NCBI RefSeq assembly: GCF_030646115.1
Contig: NZ_JAUSMX010000009.1
Coordinates: 186,001-250,000 of the forward strand
Reading direction: 5' to 3'
DNA length: 64,000 nt
Source of the DNA: Fluviicoccus sp.
Lineage (GTDB): Bacteria; Pseudomonadota; Gammaproteobacteria; Pseudomonadales; Moraxellaceae
The notes beneath the pieces are model-generated. The model was not told the origin of the DNA and searched no databases. It was given only the letters and a program-made list of their open reading frames with translations. Below are positions 51,321-61,090 of the stretch, piece by piece (position 1 is the stretch's first letter; each line of letters starts with the position of its first letter). Made by a program: the position numbers and the translations under genes.

Positions 51321-52928
51321 TTAGAAGCGGGCCACGCCATAGGTATTGGATTTCAGTTCGCGCTGCGCGGCTTCGCGGATGGTTTGCAGCAGGAAGACCA
51401 GCAACTTGCGGGTGTCGCGCGGATCAATGATGCCGTCATCAAACAGGCTGGCGGTATTGAACAGTGCTGTGGATTGTCCTTCCAGCTTCGCCGCCGTGCT
51501 CTTCTCCAGAAAGTCGAGCACGTTCGGATCGGGGGTAATGCCCATCTTTGCCTGCTTGGCTTCAGTCACAATGCGCAGCACCTTGCCCGCCTGCGCGCCG
51601 CCCATGACGGCGGTTTTCGAGTTCGGCCAGGAGAAGATGAAGTGCGGATCGAGCCCGCGCCCGCACATGGCGTAGTTACCCGCGCCGTAGCTGCCGCCGA
51701 TGACGATCGACAGCTTCGGCACACGGGCATTCGCCACGGCCTGGATCATCTTCGAGCCATGTTTGATCACGCCGTTCTGTTCCGATTCGGTGCCGACCAT
51801 GAAGCCGGTGGTGTTGTGCAGGAACAGCAGTGGGCGGTTGGTCTGGTCGCACAGCTGGATGAATTGCGAGGCTTTGGCTGCACCTTGCGGGGTAATCGGG
51901 CCGTTATTGCCGATGATGCCGATGGTGACGCCGCCTACTTTGGCCCAGCCGCAGACGGTCTGGTTGTCGAATTCAGTCTTGAAATCGAGGAAATCAGAGT
52001 CGTCGACCAGACAGGCGATGACGCTGCGCACGTCATAAGGCTTGCGTAAGTCGCAGGGAATCAGCCCGAGGATGTCGTCGGCCGGATAACGGGGTTCCGG
52101 GAAAGCCTGGTCAGCTGTCGGCTTGTCCCAGCCGAGCATGCCGACGATGTCGCGCGCCTGACGGATGCCGTCGGCGTCGTTTTCCGCCAGATACTCTGCC
52201 GTGCCAGCCACCTGCGCGTGCATCGCCGCGCCGCCGAGGTCTTCCTCGGATGCCACTTCACCCGTCGCTGCTTTCAGCAGGGGAGGTCCGGCGAGGAACA
52301 TTTCAGTTTTGCCGCGCACTACGATCATGTAATCGGACAGGCCGGGCTGATAAGCGCCACCAGCGGTAGCGTTGCCATGCACCACGGTCACTTGCGGCAG
52401 GCCCAGCGCAGACATCCGCGCCTGATTGGCAAAAGTGCGAGCGCCTTCCACGAAGATTTCCGCCGCATGGTTCAGGTTCGCGCCGCCGCTCTCGGACAGG
52501 CTGACTACCGGCAATTTGTTCTGTTGCGCAATCTGTTGCAAACGCAGCGTCTTGCGCAGGCCACTGGGTGAAATGGTGCCGCCCTTGATGGCGGAATTGC
52601 TGGCGCTAACCAGGCAACGCACGCCGTTGACCAAGCCGATACCGGAAATCATATTTCCGCCGGCCTCGGTGCCGTCCTTGTCGTCATGCATCATGTAACC
52701 GGCCAGACCGCACAATTCGACAAAGGGCGAACCGGCGTCGAGCAGGTGCTGAACCCGTTCGTGTGGCAACATCTTGCCGCGCTTGGTGAACTTCGGCTTT
52801 TCCTGCATCGACCGTTCCAGCACTTTCTGCTTGATGGCGTTCACTGCCTCGATCTGTTCCAGCATTGCCGTCTGGTTCGCCTGGAAGTCGGCGCTGTTAC
52901 GGTCATGTTCCAGTTCAATGATCGGCAT
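51321..52928 (-). CDS. atuC: geranyl-CoA carboxylase carboxyltransferase subunit
   Basis: A 535-residue biotin-independent beta subunit of the MCC/GCC type. RMSALGLPQVTVVHGNATAGGAYQPGLSDY and GAGNYAMCGRGLDPHFIFSWPNSKTAVMGGAQ are carboxyltransferase signatures. Works with AtuF. Choosing between geranyl-CoA and methylcrotonyl-CoA from sequence alone is not safe; context favours geranyl-CoA. ATG at 52928 lies two bases after the atuB stop with AAGGATGAG upstream; GTG 52934 is an alternative. Confidence 0.9.
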   Translation of the reverse strand: MPIIELEHDRNSADFQANQTAMLEQIEAVNAIKQKVLERSMQEKPKFTKRGKMLPHERVQHLLDAGSPFVELCGLAGYMMHDDKDGTEAGGNMISGIGLVNGVRCLVSASNSAIKGGTISPSGLRKTLRLQQIAQQNKLPVVSLSESGGANLNHAAEIFVEGARTFANQARMSALGLPQVTVVHGNATAGGAYQPGLSDYMIVVRGKTEMFLAGPPLLKAATGEVASEEDLGGAAMHAQVAGTAEYLAENDADGIRQARDIVGMLGWDKPTADQAFPEPRYPADDILGLIPCDLRKPYDVRSVIACLVDDSDFLDFKTEFDNQTVCGWAKVGGVTIGIIGNNGPITPQGAAKASQFIQLCDQTNRPLLFLHNTTGFMVGTESEQNGVIKHGSKMIQAVANARVPKLSIVIGGSYGAGNYAMCGRGLDPHFIFSWPNSKTAVMGGAQAGKVLRIVTEAKQAKMGITPDPNVLDFLEKSTAAKLEGQSTALFNTASLFDDGIIDPRDTRKLLVFLLQTIREAAQRELKSNTYGVARF

Positions 52929-52930
52929 GA

Positions 52931-53812
52931 TCACTCATCCTTTTTGAAGATGTCGGGAATGAAGGCGCGATGGAAACCGTTGTACGGCTCGGAGTTCTTG
53001 TGGTCGGCCAGCGGGTAGATGCGGGTGCCCAGCGTCGATGCCCCGTCAATGCGGATGGTGACGCCGGAAACATAGGCAGCCCCTTCCGACAACAGGAAGC
53101 AGATGACGCTGGACACTTCGGACTCGGTGCCCATGCGTTTCAACGGCACGTTGTTGGACAGGGTGGGAATCACGAACTTGGCGAAGTCCCCCTTGTAGGT
53201 ATCCATGCCGGAAGACATGACCCAGCCCGGTGCTACGGCATTGACGCGCACGCCGCTGACCGCCCACTCGACAGCGGCAGTCTTGGTCAGGTTATCCACC
53301 CCGGCGCGCGCAGCGCCGGAATGCCCCATGTTCGGCATGCCGCCCCACATGTCGGCGGTCATGTTGACGATGCTGCCGCCGTGCTGGGACATCCACTGGT
53401 TGTAGGCTTCCCGCATCATCAGGAAGGTGCCATGCAGGTTGTTGCGAATGACGGCATCAAAGCCGTTGGTGGATATATTGGCCAACGGCGAGGGGAATTG
53501 GCCCCCGGCATTGTTAACCAGGCCGTCGATGCGTCCGTAATCCTTCAGCACAGTGGCGATGGTGTCCTTTACCTGTTCTTCATTGCGGATATCGCAGACC
53601 ATTGAGCGGATCAAACCGCCGTCCTGAATGATTTCGTCTTCCACCTTGGCCAGTTTTTCGGCGTTACGACCGGTGATGATGACTTGCGCGCCCAGCGCCG
53701 CCAATTCATGGGCGGTGCAGCGGCCAATGCCGGAGCCGCCGCCGCTGACAATGATCACCTTGTCGGCAAAGGCGTCTGGCTTGAAGAGGGAGTTGTATTG
53801 CATCATGTTCAT
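52931..53812 (-). CDS. atuB: SDR oxidoreductase of the atu cluster (PECR/DECR-like)
   Basis: A 293-residue SDR: SGGGSGIGRCTAHELAALGAQVIITGR, NNAGGQF and VAPGWVMSSG. The usual YxxxK is replaced by GHSGAARAGVDNLTK, a pattern seen in peroxisomal trans-2-enoyl-CoA reductase-like SDRs, so enoyl- or dienoyl-CoA reduction is as plausible as the alcohol dehydrogenase role proposed for AtuB. Start choice among ATGs at 53812, 53806 and 53803 is uncertain; AAGGA lies just upstream. Confidence 0.85.
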   Translation of the reverse strand: MNMMQYNSLFKPDAFADKVIIVSGGGSGIGRCTAHELAALGAQVIITGRNAEKLAKVEDEIIQDGGLIRSMVCDIRNEEQVKDTIATVLKDYGRIDGLVNNAGGQFPSPLANISTNGFDAVIRNNLHGTFLMMREAYNQWMSQHGGSIVNMTADMWGGMPNMGHSGAARAGVDNLTKTAAVEWAVSGVRVNAVAPGWVMSSGMDTYKGDFAKFVIPTLSNNVPLKRMGTESEVSSVICFLLSEGAAYVSGVTIRIDGASTLGTRIYPLADHKNSEPYNGFHRAFIPDIFKKDE

Positions 53813-53823
53813 CGGTCCTTAAA

Positions 53824-55614
53824 TCAGAGCAGGTCGGCCGGAATCTTCACCGGCATGTCGAGCAGTTGCTGGGCGTGTGCCTTGCCTTGCGGATCAATGC
53901 GCAGGCTGGCGATGCCACCGCCGCCCAAGGCGTTGGTTAGCAGGATGTTCAATGCATCCAGTCCCGGCAGTTCATAGATGTTGACGACACTCTTTTCGGT
54001 ATCCAGCCAGTGAGCGCAGTATTCGCGCAATGCAGCTTCGGTCAGGCTGGCGCGAATCCACGGCAGGTATTCCGGCTTGCGGGCGATGACGCCGATGTTG
54101 GACGAATCGCCCTTGTCGCCACTGCGGCCCCAAGCCAGACGGATCAACGGGACGGTGTGGGTGACGGCGCTGTTGTCTGCAACCGGGCCCACCGGATGAC
54201 GGGTCGGGGCGACAAAGCCGCCTTGGGCGGGAATTTCCACCGGGATGCGCTCACCATTGATATCCAGGCTTACCGGCACCCCGGCCTTGGCCACGACGCA
54301 GGAGAAGAGCCGTACTACAGGCGAGGGCTTCGGCCGACCACCCATGATCCCGGCCAGGCCGGGAGCCATGCCGGTCGACGCCTGGGCGATTTCGCTGCCG
54401 AGGAACATCAAGCCTTCCTTTACCGGATAACGGGCCACCATGCGCACCGTCACTTCACGCGACTGGCGCATGGTCGGATTGGCGTTGGCTCCATAGGACC
54501 GTTCGGTGCCGATCATTTCGACATAGGGGGAAACCAGCGCCGGTGCGCCGCGCTTCTCCAGCACCTTGTTGACCTTGGTGAAGATGGCATTGGCAACGCG
54601 CTCCCCCTTGCGGACGGCATCGATGCCAATGATCACGAAGCTGGCGATCAGGCGGAATCCTTCGGGGTAGGTGGCGGAGACTTTATAGGTGTCGGTCGGC
54701 GGCAGGCCCTTAGCGCCGGAGACCTTCACCAGATTTTCCCCAACCTGCTCAACCTTGGCAGTGGAGAAGTCGCAGGTCACGTCCGGCAGGAAGTAGGCCT
54801 GCGGATCACCGATTTCATAGATCAGCTGTTCAGCTACGGTAGCGCGACTGACCAGACCGCCGGTCTTTTCGGGCTTGCTGATAATGAAGGAACCGTCCGC
54901 GAAGCATTCCGCCACCGGGAAGCCCATGTTTTCGTAACCGGGCACACTTTCCCAGTCGGTGAAGTTGCCGCCAGTGCACTGCGCGCCGCACTCGATGATG
55001 TGACCGGCCAGCGAGCCTTGCGCCAGCTTGTCGTAGTCGTCCAGAGACCAGCCGAACTCGTGCAGCAACGGCCCCAGCACTACAGCAGAATCAACCACGC
55101 GGCCGGTGATCACGATATCCGCACCTTGAGCCAGCGCATCACGCACCGGCACGCCGCCCAGATACGCGTTCATGCTCACCAGCATCGGCGGCATGCCTTC
55201 GCCGGAAAACATTTCACGGGTATCGGCGTCGCGGTAAGCCTGCTGCTGCGGCACCAGATCGTCACCCAGCACCACGGCTACCTTCAGGTTCAACCCGGCG
55301 TCATTGATCAGTTTCACCAGTGCATCGCGGCAGGCGAGGGGATTGACACCCCCGGCGTTGCTGATCACCTTGATCTTCTTCTCGGCGATTTCCGGCAGCA
55401 GGCGCGCCATGACCTGGGTGACAAAGTCAGTGGCGTAACCGGCATCCGGATTCTTCATCCGGGCGCCAGCCATGATCGACATGGTGATTTCAGCCAAGTA
55501 GTCGAAAACCAGATAGTCGATCTGGGTTTGGCGGACCAGTTGGAAGGCGGCGGTGTTGGTGTCGCCCCAGAAGCCTGAGGCGCAGCCGATGCGGATGGAG
55601 GGTTTGCTGGTCAT
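53824..55614 (-). CDS. atuA: acyclic terpene utilisation protein AtuA (DUF1446)
   Basis: A 596-residue protein of the AtuA/DUF1446 family: [21 protein letters not shown] at the N-terminus, [41 protein letters not shown] and a C-terminal small domain ([19 protein letters not shown] onward). It is the first gene of the atu operon; its biochemical role is unknown, although the operon is needed for growth on citronellol in Pseudomonas. AGGATC precedes the ATG. Confidence 0.92.
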   Translation of the reverse strand: MTSKPSIRIGCASGFWGDTNTAAFQLVRQTQIDYLVFDYLAEITMSIMAGARMKNPDAGYATDFVTQVMARLLPEIAEKKIKVISNAGGVNPLACRDALVKLINDAGLNLKVAVVLGDDLVPQQQAYRDADTREMFSGEGMPPMLVSMNAYLGGVPVRDALAQGADIVITGRVVDSAVVLGPLLHEFGWSLDDYDKLAQGSLAGHIIECGAQCTGGNFTDWESVPGYENMGFPVAECFADGSFIISKPEKTGGLVSRATVAEQLIYEIGDPQAYFLPDVTCDFSTAKVEQVGENLVKVSGAKGLPPTDTYKVSATYPEGFRLIASFVIIGIDAVRKGERVANAIFTKVNKVLEKRGAPALVSPYVEMIGTERSYGANANPTMRQSREVTVRMVARYPVKEGLMFLGSEIAQASTGMAPGLAGIMGGRPKPSPVVRLFSCVVAKAGVPVSLDINGERIPVEIPAQGGFVAPTRHPVGPVADNSAVTHTVPLIRLAWGRSGDKGDSSNIGVIARKPEYLPWIRASLTEAALREYCAHWLDTEKSVVNIYELPGLDALNILLTNALGGGGIASLRIDPQGKAHAQQLLDMPVKIPADLL

Positions 55615-55654
55615 GGAACAGATCCTGTCAGATGGCGGTCATCAAAGTGGGCAT

Positions 55655-55684
55655 ACCATACCAAGCAAGTGCTTGCTTGTGCAA
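55655..55684 (-). promoter_or_regulatory. atuA promoter with embedded AtuR operator
   Basis: On the minus strand TTGCAC (55679-55684) and TATGGT (55655-55660) are 18 bases apart. The spacer is almost filled by the palindrome CAAGCAAG-TG-CTTGCTTG on the plus strand (55662-55679). Such placement would let a bound repressor exclude RNA polymerase. AtuR of P. aeruginosa is reported to bind inverted repeats in the same intergenic region, which makes this the natural target. Confidence 0.65.
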
Positions 55685-55759
55685 GAGGGTCTTCTCGGTC
55701 ATAATGGGACAACAGTAAGAAGTTTCTGTTTTCAATCATGAACCAGGTAAAAAGCCACC

Positions 55760-56392
55760 ATGTTTGTCAAAGCCCGCCAGGTCAAATCGCTCGATAAAAT
55801 CCCCAGTTTCGGAAATCTGGATGACACTCCGCGCGGCCGCGTCTTGAGGGCAGCGGCGCATTTGTTCCGTGTCCAGGGCTACTCCGGCACCACGGTGCGT
55901 GAGATCGCAGCCTTGGTCGGCATCCAGTCCGGCAGCCTGTTCCATCACTTTCGCAGCAAGGAAGAGATTCTGTTCGTGGTGATGCGTGAAATCATCGTTT
56001 ACAACACAGTGGTTCTGAGGGCTGCGGTGGAGGGCCTTGCTTCGCCCGAGGAAGAGTTACGTGTAGTCATCATGTCGGAGTTGAATGCCATCAATGGTAT
56101 TACGCGTGATGCGATGACTGTGCTGGTATTCGAATGGGAGTCAGTTTCGCGGGAGCACAAGGATGAACTTGAGGTGCTTCGGCAGGAATATGAGCGGCTG
56201 TGGCTAAAGGCGTTGATGGCTGTAAGTCAGGATGAGGACTGGATAGCGTCGGTATCTGTGCGTCGTTCGCTTTTGCGCGGAGCAATAGCCTGGACGGCTA
56301 CCTGGTATCGCTTTGGGGGGGGGTTGACTATTGAAGGCTTGACGGATCTTGTGCTGGGAATGGCCTTTGGCCGGACAATGGCAAATGGCTGA
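55760..56392 (+). CDS. atuR: TetR-family repressor of the atu operon
   Basis: A 210-residue regulator with an N-terminal TetR helix-turn-helix (RVLRAAAHLFRVQGYSGTTVREIAALVGIQSGSLFHHFRSKEEIL, about residues 27-72) and a helical ligand-binding half. The family ligand is likely an acyl-CoA of the pathway. Divergent from atuA with 145 bases between; its own promoter is not obvious and may be overlapped by the same operator region. Confidence 0.88.
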   Translation: MFVKARQVKSLDKIPSFGNLDDTPRGRVLRAAAHLFRVQGYSGTTVREIAALVGIQSGSLFHHFRSKEEILFVVMREIIVYNTVVLRAAVEGLASPEEELRVVIMSELNAINGITRDAMTVLVFEWESVSREHKDELEVLRQEYERLWLKALMAVSQDEDWIASVSVRRSLLRGAIAWTATWYRFGGGLTIEGLTDLVLGMAFGRTMANG

Positions 56393-56431
56393 CTGTTCTG
56401 AAAATTCATTTTTGAAACAGCAGTTTGCTGC

Positions 56432-56446
56432 GTTGTTGTTGTTGTT
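56432..56446 (+). repeat. short GTT microsatellite
   Basis: Five perfect GTT units in the AT-rich gap between atuR and the glycan locus. No frame depends on it. Confidence 0.6.
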
Positions 56447-56493
56447 GGAAATATTTTGTTGGTTTTTCGCTTGTTTTTGCGTCGTCCGTGAGC

Positions 56494-56522
56494 CTGACAT
56501 GGCTGACTGTGCATGATATATT
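56494..56522 (+). promoter_or_regulatory. promoter of the surface-glycan locus
   Basis: CTGACA (56494-56499), a 17-base spacer and TATATT (56517-56522): five of six consensus bases in each box. It lies 50 bases before the sugar dehydrogenase ATG, in a clearly AT-richer stretch. Confidence 0.6.
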
Positions 56523-56571
56523 AGGCGTGTGTTTCGAGAGCCTGTCACTAGTCAATGGATGTTTCCTCTGC

Positions 56572-57876
56572 ATGAACGCGAGCACTGTCAATAAAAAAAC
56601 CATTGCTGTCGTGGGGCTTGGTTACGTCGGCCTTCCGCTTGCATTGGCGTTTGGCAAGAAGGTGAGCACCATCGGTTTTGACATCAACGAGCTTAAGCTG
56701 CGGGCTTACCGTGAGGGGCGTGACCCCAGCGGTGAGATGGATGCTTCCTCGTTTCGTGAAGCTTCGAATATTCAATTCACCAGCAACCCTTCGGATCTGT
56801 CTTCTGCGGACTTCCTGATTGTTGCGGTGCCAACGCCAATTGATAACGCCAAGCAGCCGGATCTTACTCCTGTCATCCGTGCGACCGAAGCCATTGCGCC
56901 TGTGCTTAAGCGGGGCTGCATCGTTATTTACGAGTCCACGGTCTATCCCGGCGTCACTGATGAGGTTTGCGGTCCGTTGCTGGAGCGAATTTCAGGTATG
57001 AGGCGTGGGGTGGACTTTTGGTTGGGGTATTCCCCGGAGCGGATCGTGCCCGGTGACAAGGTTCATCGGCTTGAAACGATAACAAAAATAGTGTCCGGCG
57101 AAACCCCTGAGGTGCTTGATGCTGTTGCTGCGGTTTATGAGTTGATTGTTGAGGCGGGTGTTTACAGGGCTTCAAGCATTCGTATTGCTGAAGCGGCAAA
57201 AGTGATTGAAAACACCCAGCGCGATGTGAATATTGCTTTAATGAATGAGCTGGCCGTCATTTTTAATCTGATGGGCGTTGATACGCTTGAGGTTCTTGAG
57301 GCTGCGGGCACAAAGTGGAATTTTCTTCCTTTTCGTCCTGGTTTGGTCGGTGGTCACTGTATAGGCGTTGATCCCTATTATCTAACGCATAAGGTCGAGA
57401 CGCTCGGCTATAACCCTGAAATAATTCTGTCAAGCCGTCGAATCAATGATCGCATGGGTTCATATATTGCTCAGCAGACGATTCGCCGCATGGTGCTGGC
57501 CGGCGGGGTTGCACCGGGGGCGGTGGTCTTGGTTCTGGGCTTGACGTTCAAGGAAAATTGCTCCGACATACGGAATACCCGGGTCATGGATATAGTGCGT
57601 GAGTTGAGGGATTTCGGCGTCAATGTGGTTGTCTGGGATCCGGTTGCTGATGCGCATGAGGCAAGAGAAGAGTACGGCCTTGAAATGCTGGGTGACTGGC
57701 GGTCCCTGGAGCGGTTGGATGCCGTTGTGGCGGCGGTGGCTCATCACCAGGTCAGGGATATTGACTTGACTGTTTTGGCGGGTATTGCCGGCAAGGAAAT
57801 ACCGTTTATGGATGTCAAGTCCGTATTTGCTCGAAAGTCTCTTGAGGATGCCGGTTTTTCGGTTTGGCGCTTGTAA
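56572..57876 (+). CDS. tviB: UDP-N-acetylhexosamine 6-dehydrogenase (TviB/WbpO type)
   Basis: A 434-residue nucleotide-sugar dehydrogenase: Rossmann motif VVGLGYVGLPLA near residue 14, DINELKLRAYREGRD, YESTVYPGVTDE, and active-site GGHCIGVDPYYL with Cys263; FKENCSDIRNTRVMDIVREL begins the UDP-binding domain. TviB/WbpO enzymes oxidise UDP-GlcNAc or UDP-GalNAc to the uronic acid for capsule or O-antigen. No strong ribosome-binding site is seen before ATG 56572. Codon use and base composition are less GC-rich than in the upstream operons. The gene is 202 bases from pseB, so it may be a separate unit. Confidence 0.85.
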   Translation: MNASTVNKKTIAVVGLGYVGLPLALAFGKKVSTIGFDINELKLRAYREGRDPSGEMDASSFREASNIQFTSNPSDLSSADFLIVAVPTPIDNAKQPDLTPVIRATEAIAPVLKRGCIVIYESTVYPGVTDEVCGPLLERISGMRRGVDFWLGYSPERIVPGDKVHRLETITKIVSGETPEVLDAVAAVYELIVEAGVYRASSIRIAEAAKVIENTQRDVNIALMNELAVIFNLMGVDTLEVLEAAGTKWNFLPFRPGLVGGHCIGVDPYYLTHKVETLGYNPEIILSSRRINDRMGSYIAQQTIRRMVLAGGVAPGAVVLVLGLTFKENCSDIRNTRVMDIVRELRDFGVNVVVWDPVADAHEAREEYGLEMLGDWRSLERLDAVVAAVAHHQVRDIDLTVLAGIAGKEIPFMDVKSVFARKSLEDAGFSVWRL

Positions 57877-58000
57877 GGGGCTATGCCTGTTGTCGGCGGT
57901 GAATTCCGGTAAGTATTGGTATTGGCGCTGTTCGGGTCTTTTTTTCGCATTGCATAGATGCAGTGTTTTGTTGTCGGCATGTCTGATGCCGGCTTGATGA

Positions 58001-60230
<2,230 letters not shown>

Positions 60231-60234
<4 letters not shown>

Positions 60235-61088
60235 AGCTGGCGTTGGGGACGGTGCAGTTCGGACTCCCTTATGGTGTCTCAAACCAGGACGGGCAAACTC
60301 AGCCTGATGAGGTTGCGGCCATTCTGGCACGTGCGGCTCAGGGCGGGATTGATACTCTTGATACCGCAAGGGCTTATGGCGAATCCGAGGCGGTTCTCGG
60401 CCGGCTGTTGCCGTCATTGCCGCCTTTCCGCCTGATCAGCAAGGTGCCGCCAATTGGCGGCGAGGCCGGCAAGGTTCGGGCGTCAGTGCGGGAATCCCTG
60501 GAAATTCTCGGTGTTGATCGCCTAGAGGCGGTTATGTTCCACCGTTCCAGCGACTTGCTTGGTGACAACGGAGCAGCCTGCTGGCGGGAGCTGGAAGCGC
60601 TGAAGGCCGAAGGCCGCATCGGCAAAATCGGCTTGTCGGCTTACGGTCGTCACGAGCTTGATGAGGCAGTGCGTCGTTTCCCCATCGAGATTGTTCAGGT
60701 TCCGGCCAATGTTCTGGATCAGCGTTTGCTCCTCGACGGGACGCTGTCCGGACTGAAGTCCAGAGGCATTGAGGTGCATGTCCGTTCCGCATTGCTGCAG
60801 GGATTACTGGTTATGGAGAAGGACAAGATACCGGCCTTCTTTGACCCCATCCGCACCGGTTTGCTTGCGTGGTCGGAGGCATGCGCCCGTGCCGGGGTTT
60901 CCAACCTTGCCGGATGTCTGGGCTTCCTGAATGCCTGTGAAGAAATCGACAGGGTGGTTGTGGGTGTGAATAACCGGGCGCAGCTAGATGAAGTGATTAC
61001 TGCAGCGTCTGTACAGCTCCCCTTTGATTGCCGTGAATTTGCAATTGATGAAGAGCGCTTTTTGAACCCGTCTTGCTGGAAGGTATAG
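60231..61088 (+). CDS. aldo/keto reductase in the nonulosonate locus
   Basis: A 285-residue TIM-barrel aldo/keto reductase with the catalytic tetrad readable as Asp44, Tyr49, Lys71 and His104 (DTLDTARAYGESE, LISKVPP, MFHRSS). It overlaps pseC by four bases, so it is translated with the sugar genes and probably reduces a keto sugar or other carbonyl of the pathway. No such enzyme belongs to the six standard Pse steps. Confidence 0.85.
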
Positions 61089-61090
61089 AA

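Noticed and set aside
47211-52928. Reading the carboxylase and acyl-CoA dehydrogenase genes as a leucine/isovalerate (liu) cluster
   Set aside because: The presence of AtuA, two SDRs, the FATP-like ligase and the divergent TetR gene in Pseudomonas atu order fits acyclic terpene utilisation better; there is no HMG-CoA lyase or MerR-type LiuR gene.
54010-55578. Plus-strand open frame of 522 codons opposite atuA
   Set aside because: Antisense to a clear AtuA protein; no start signal and no recognisable domain.
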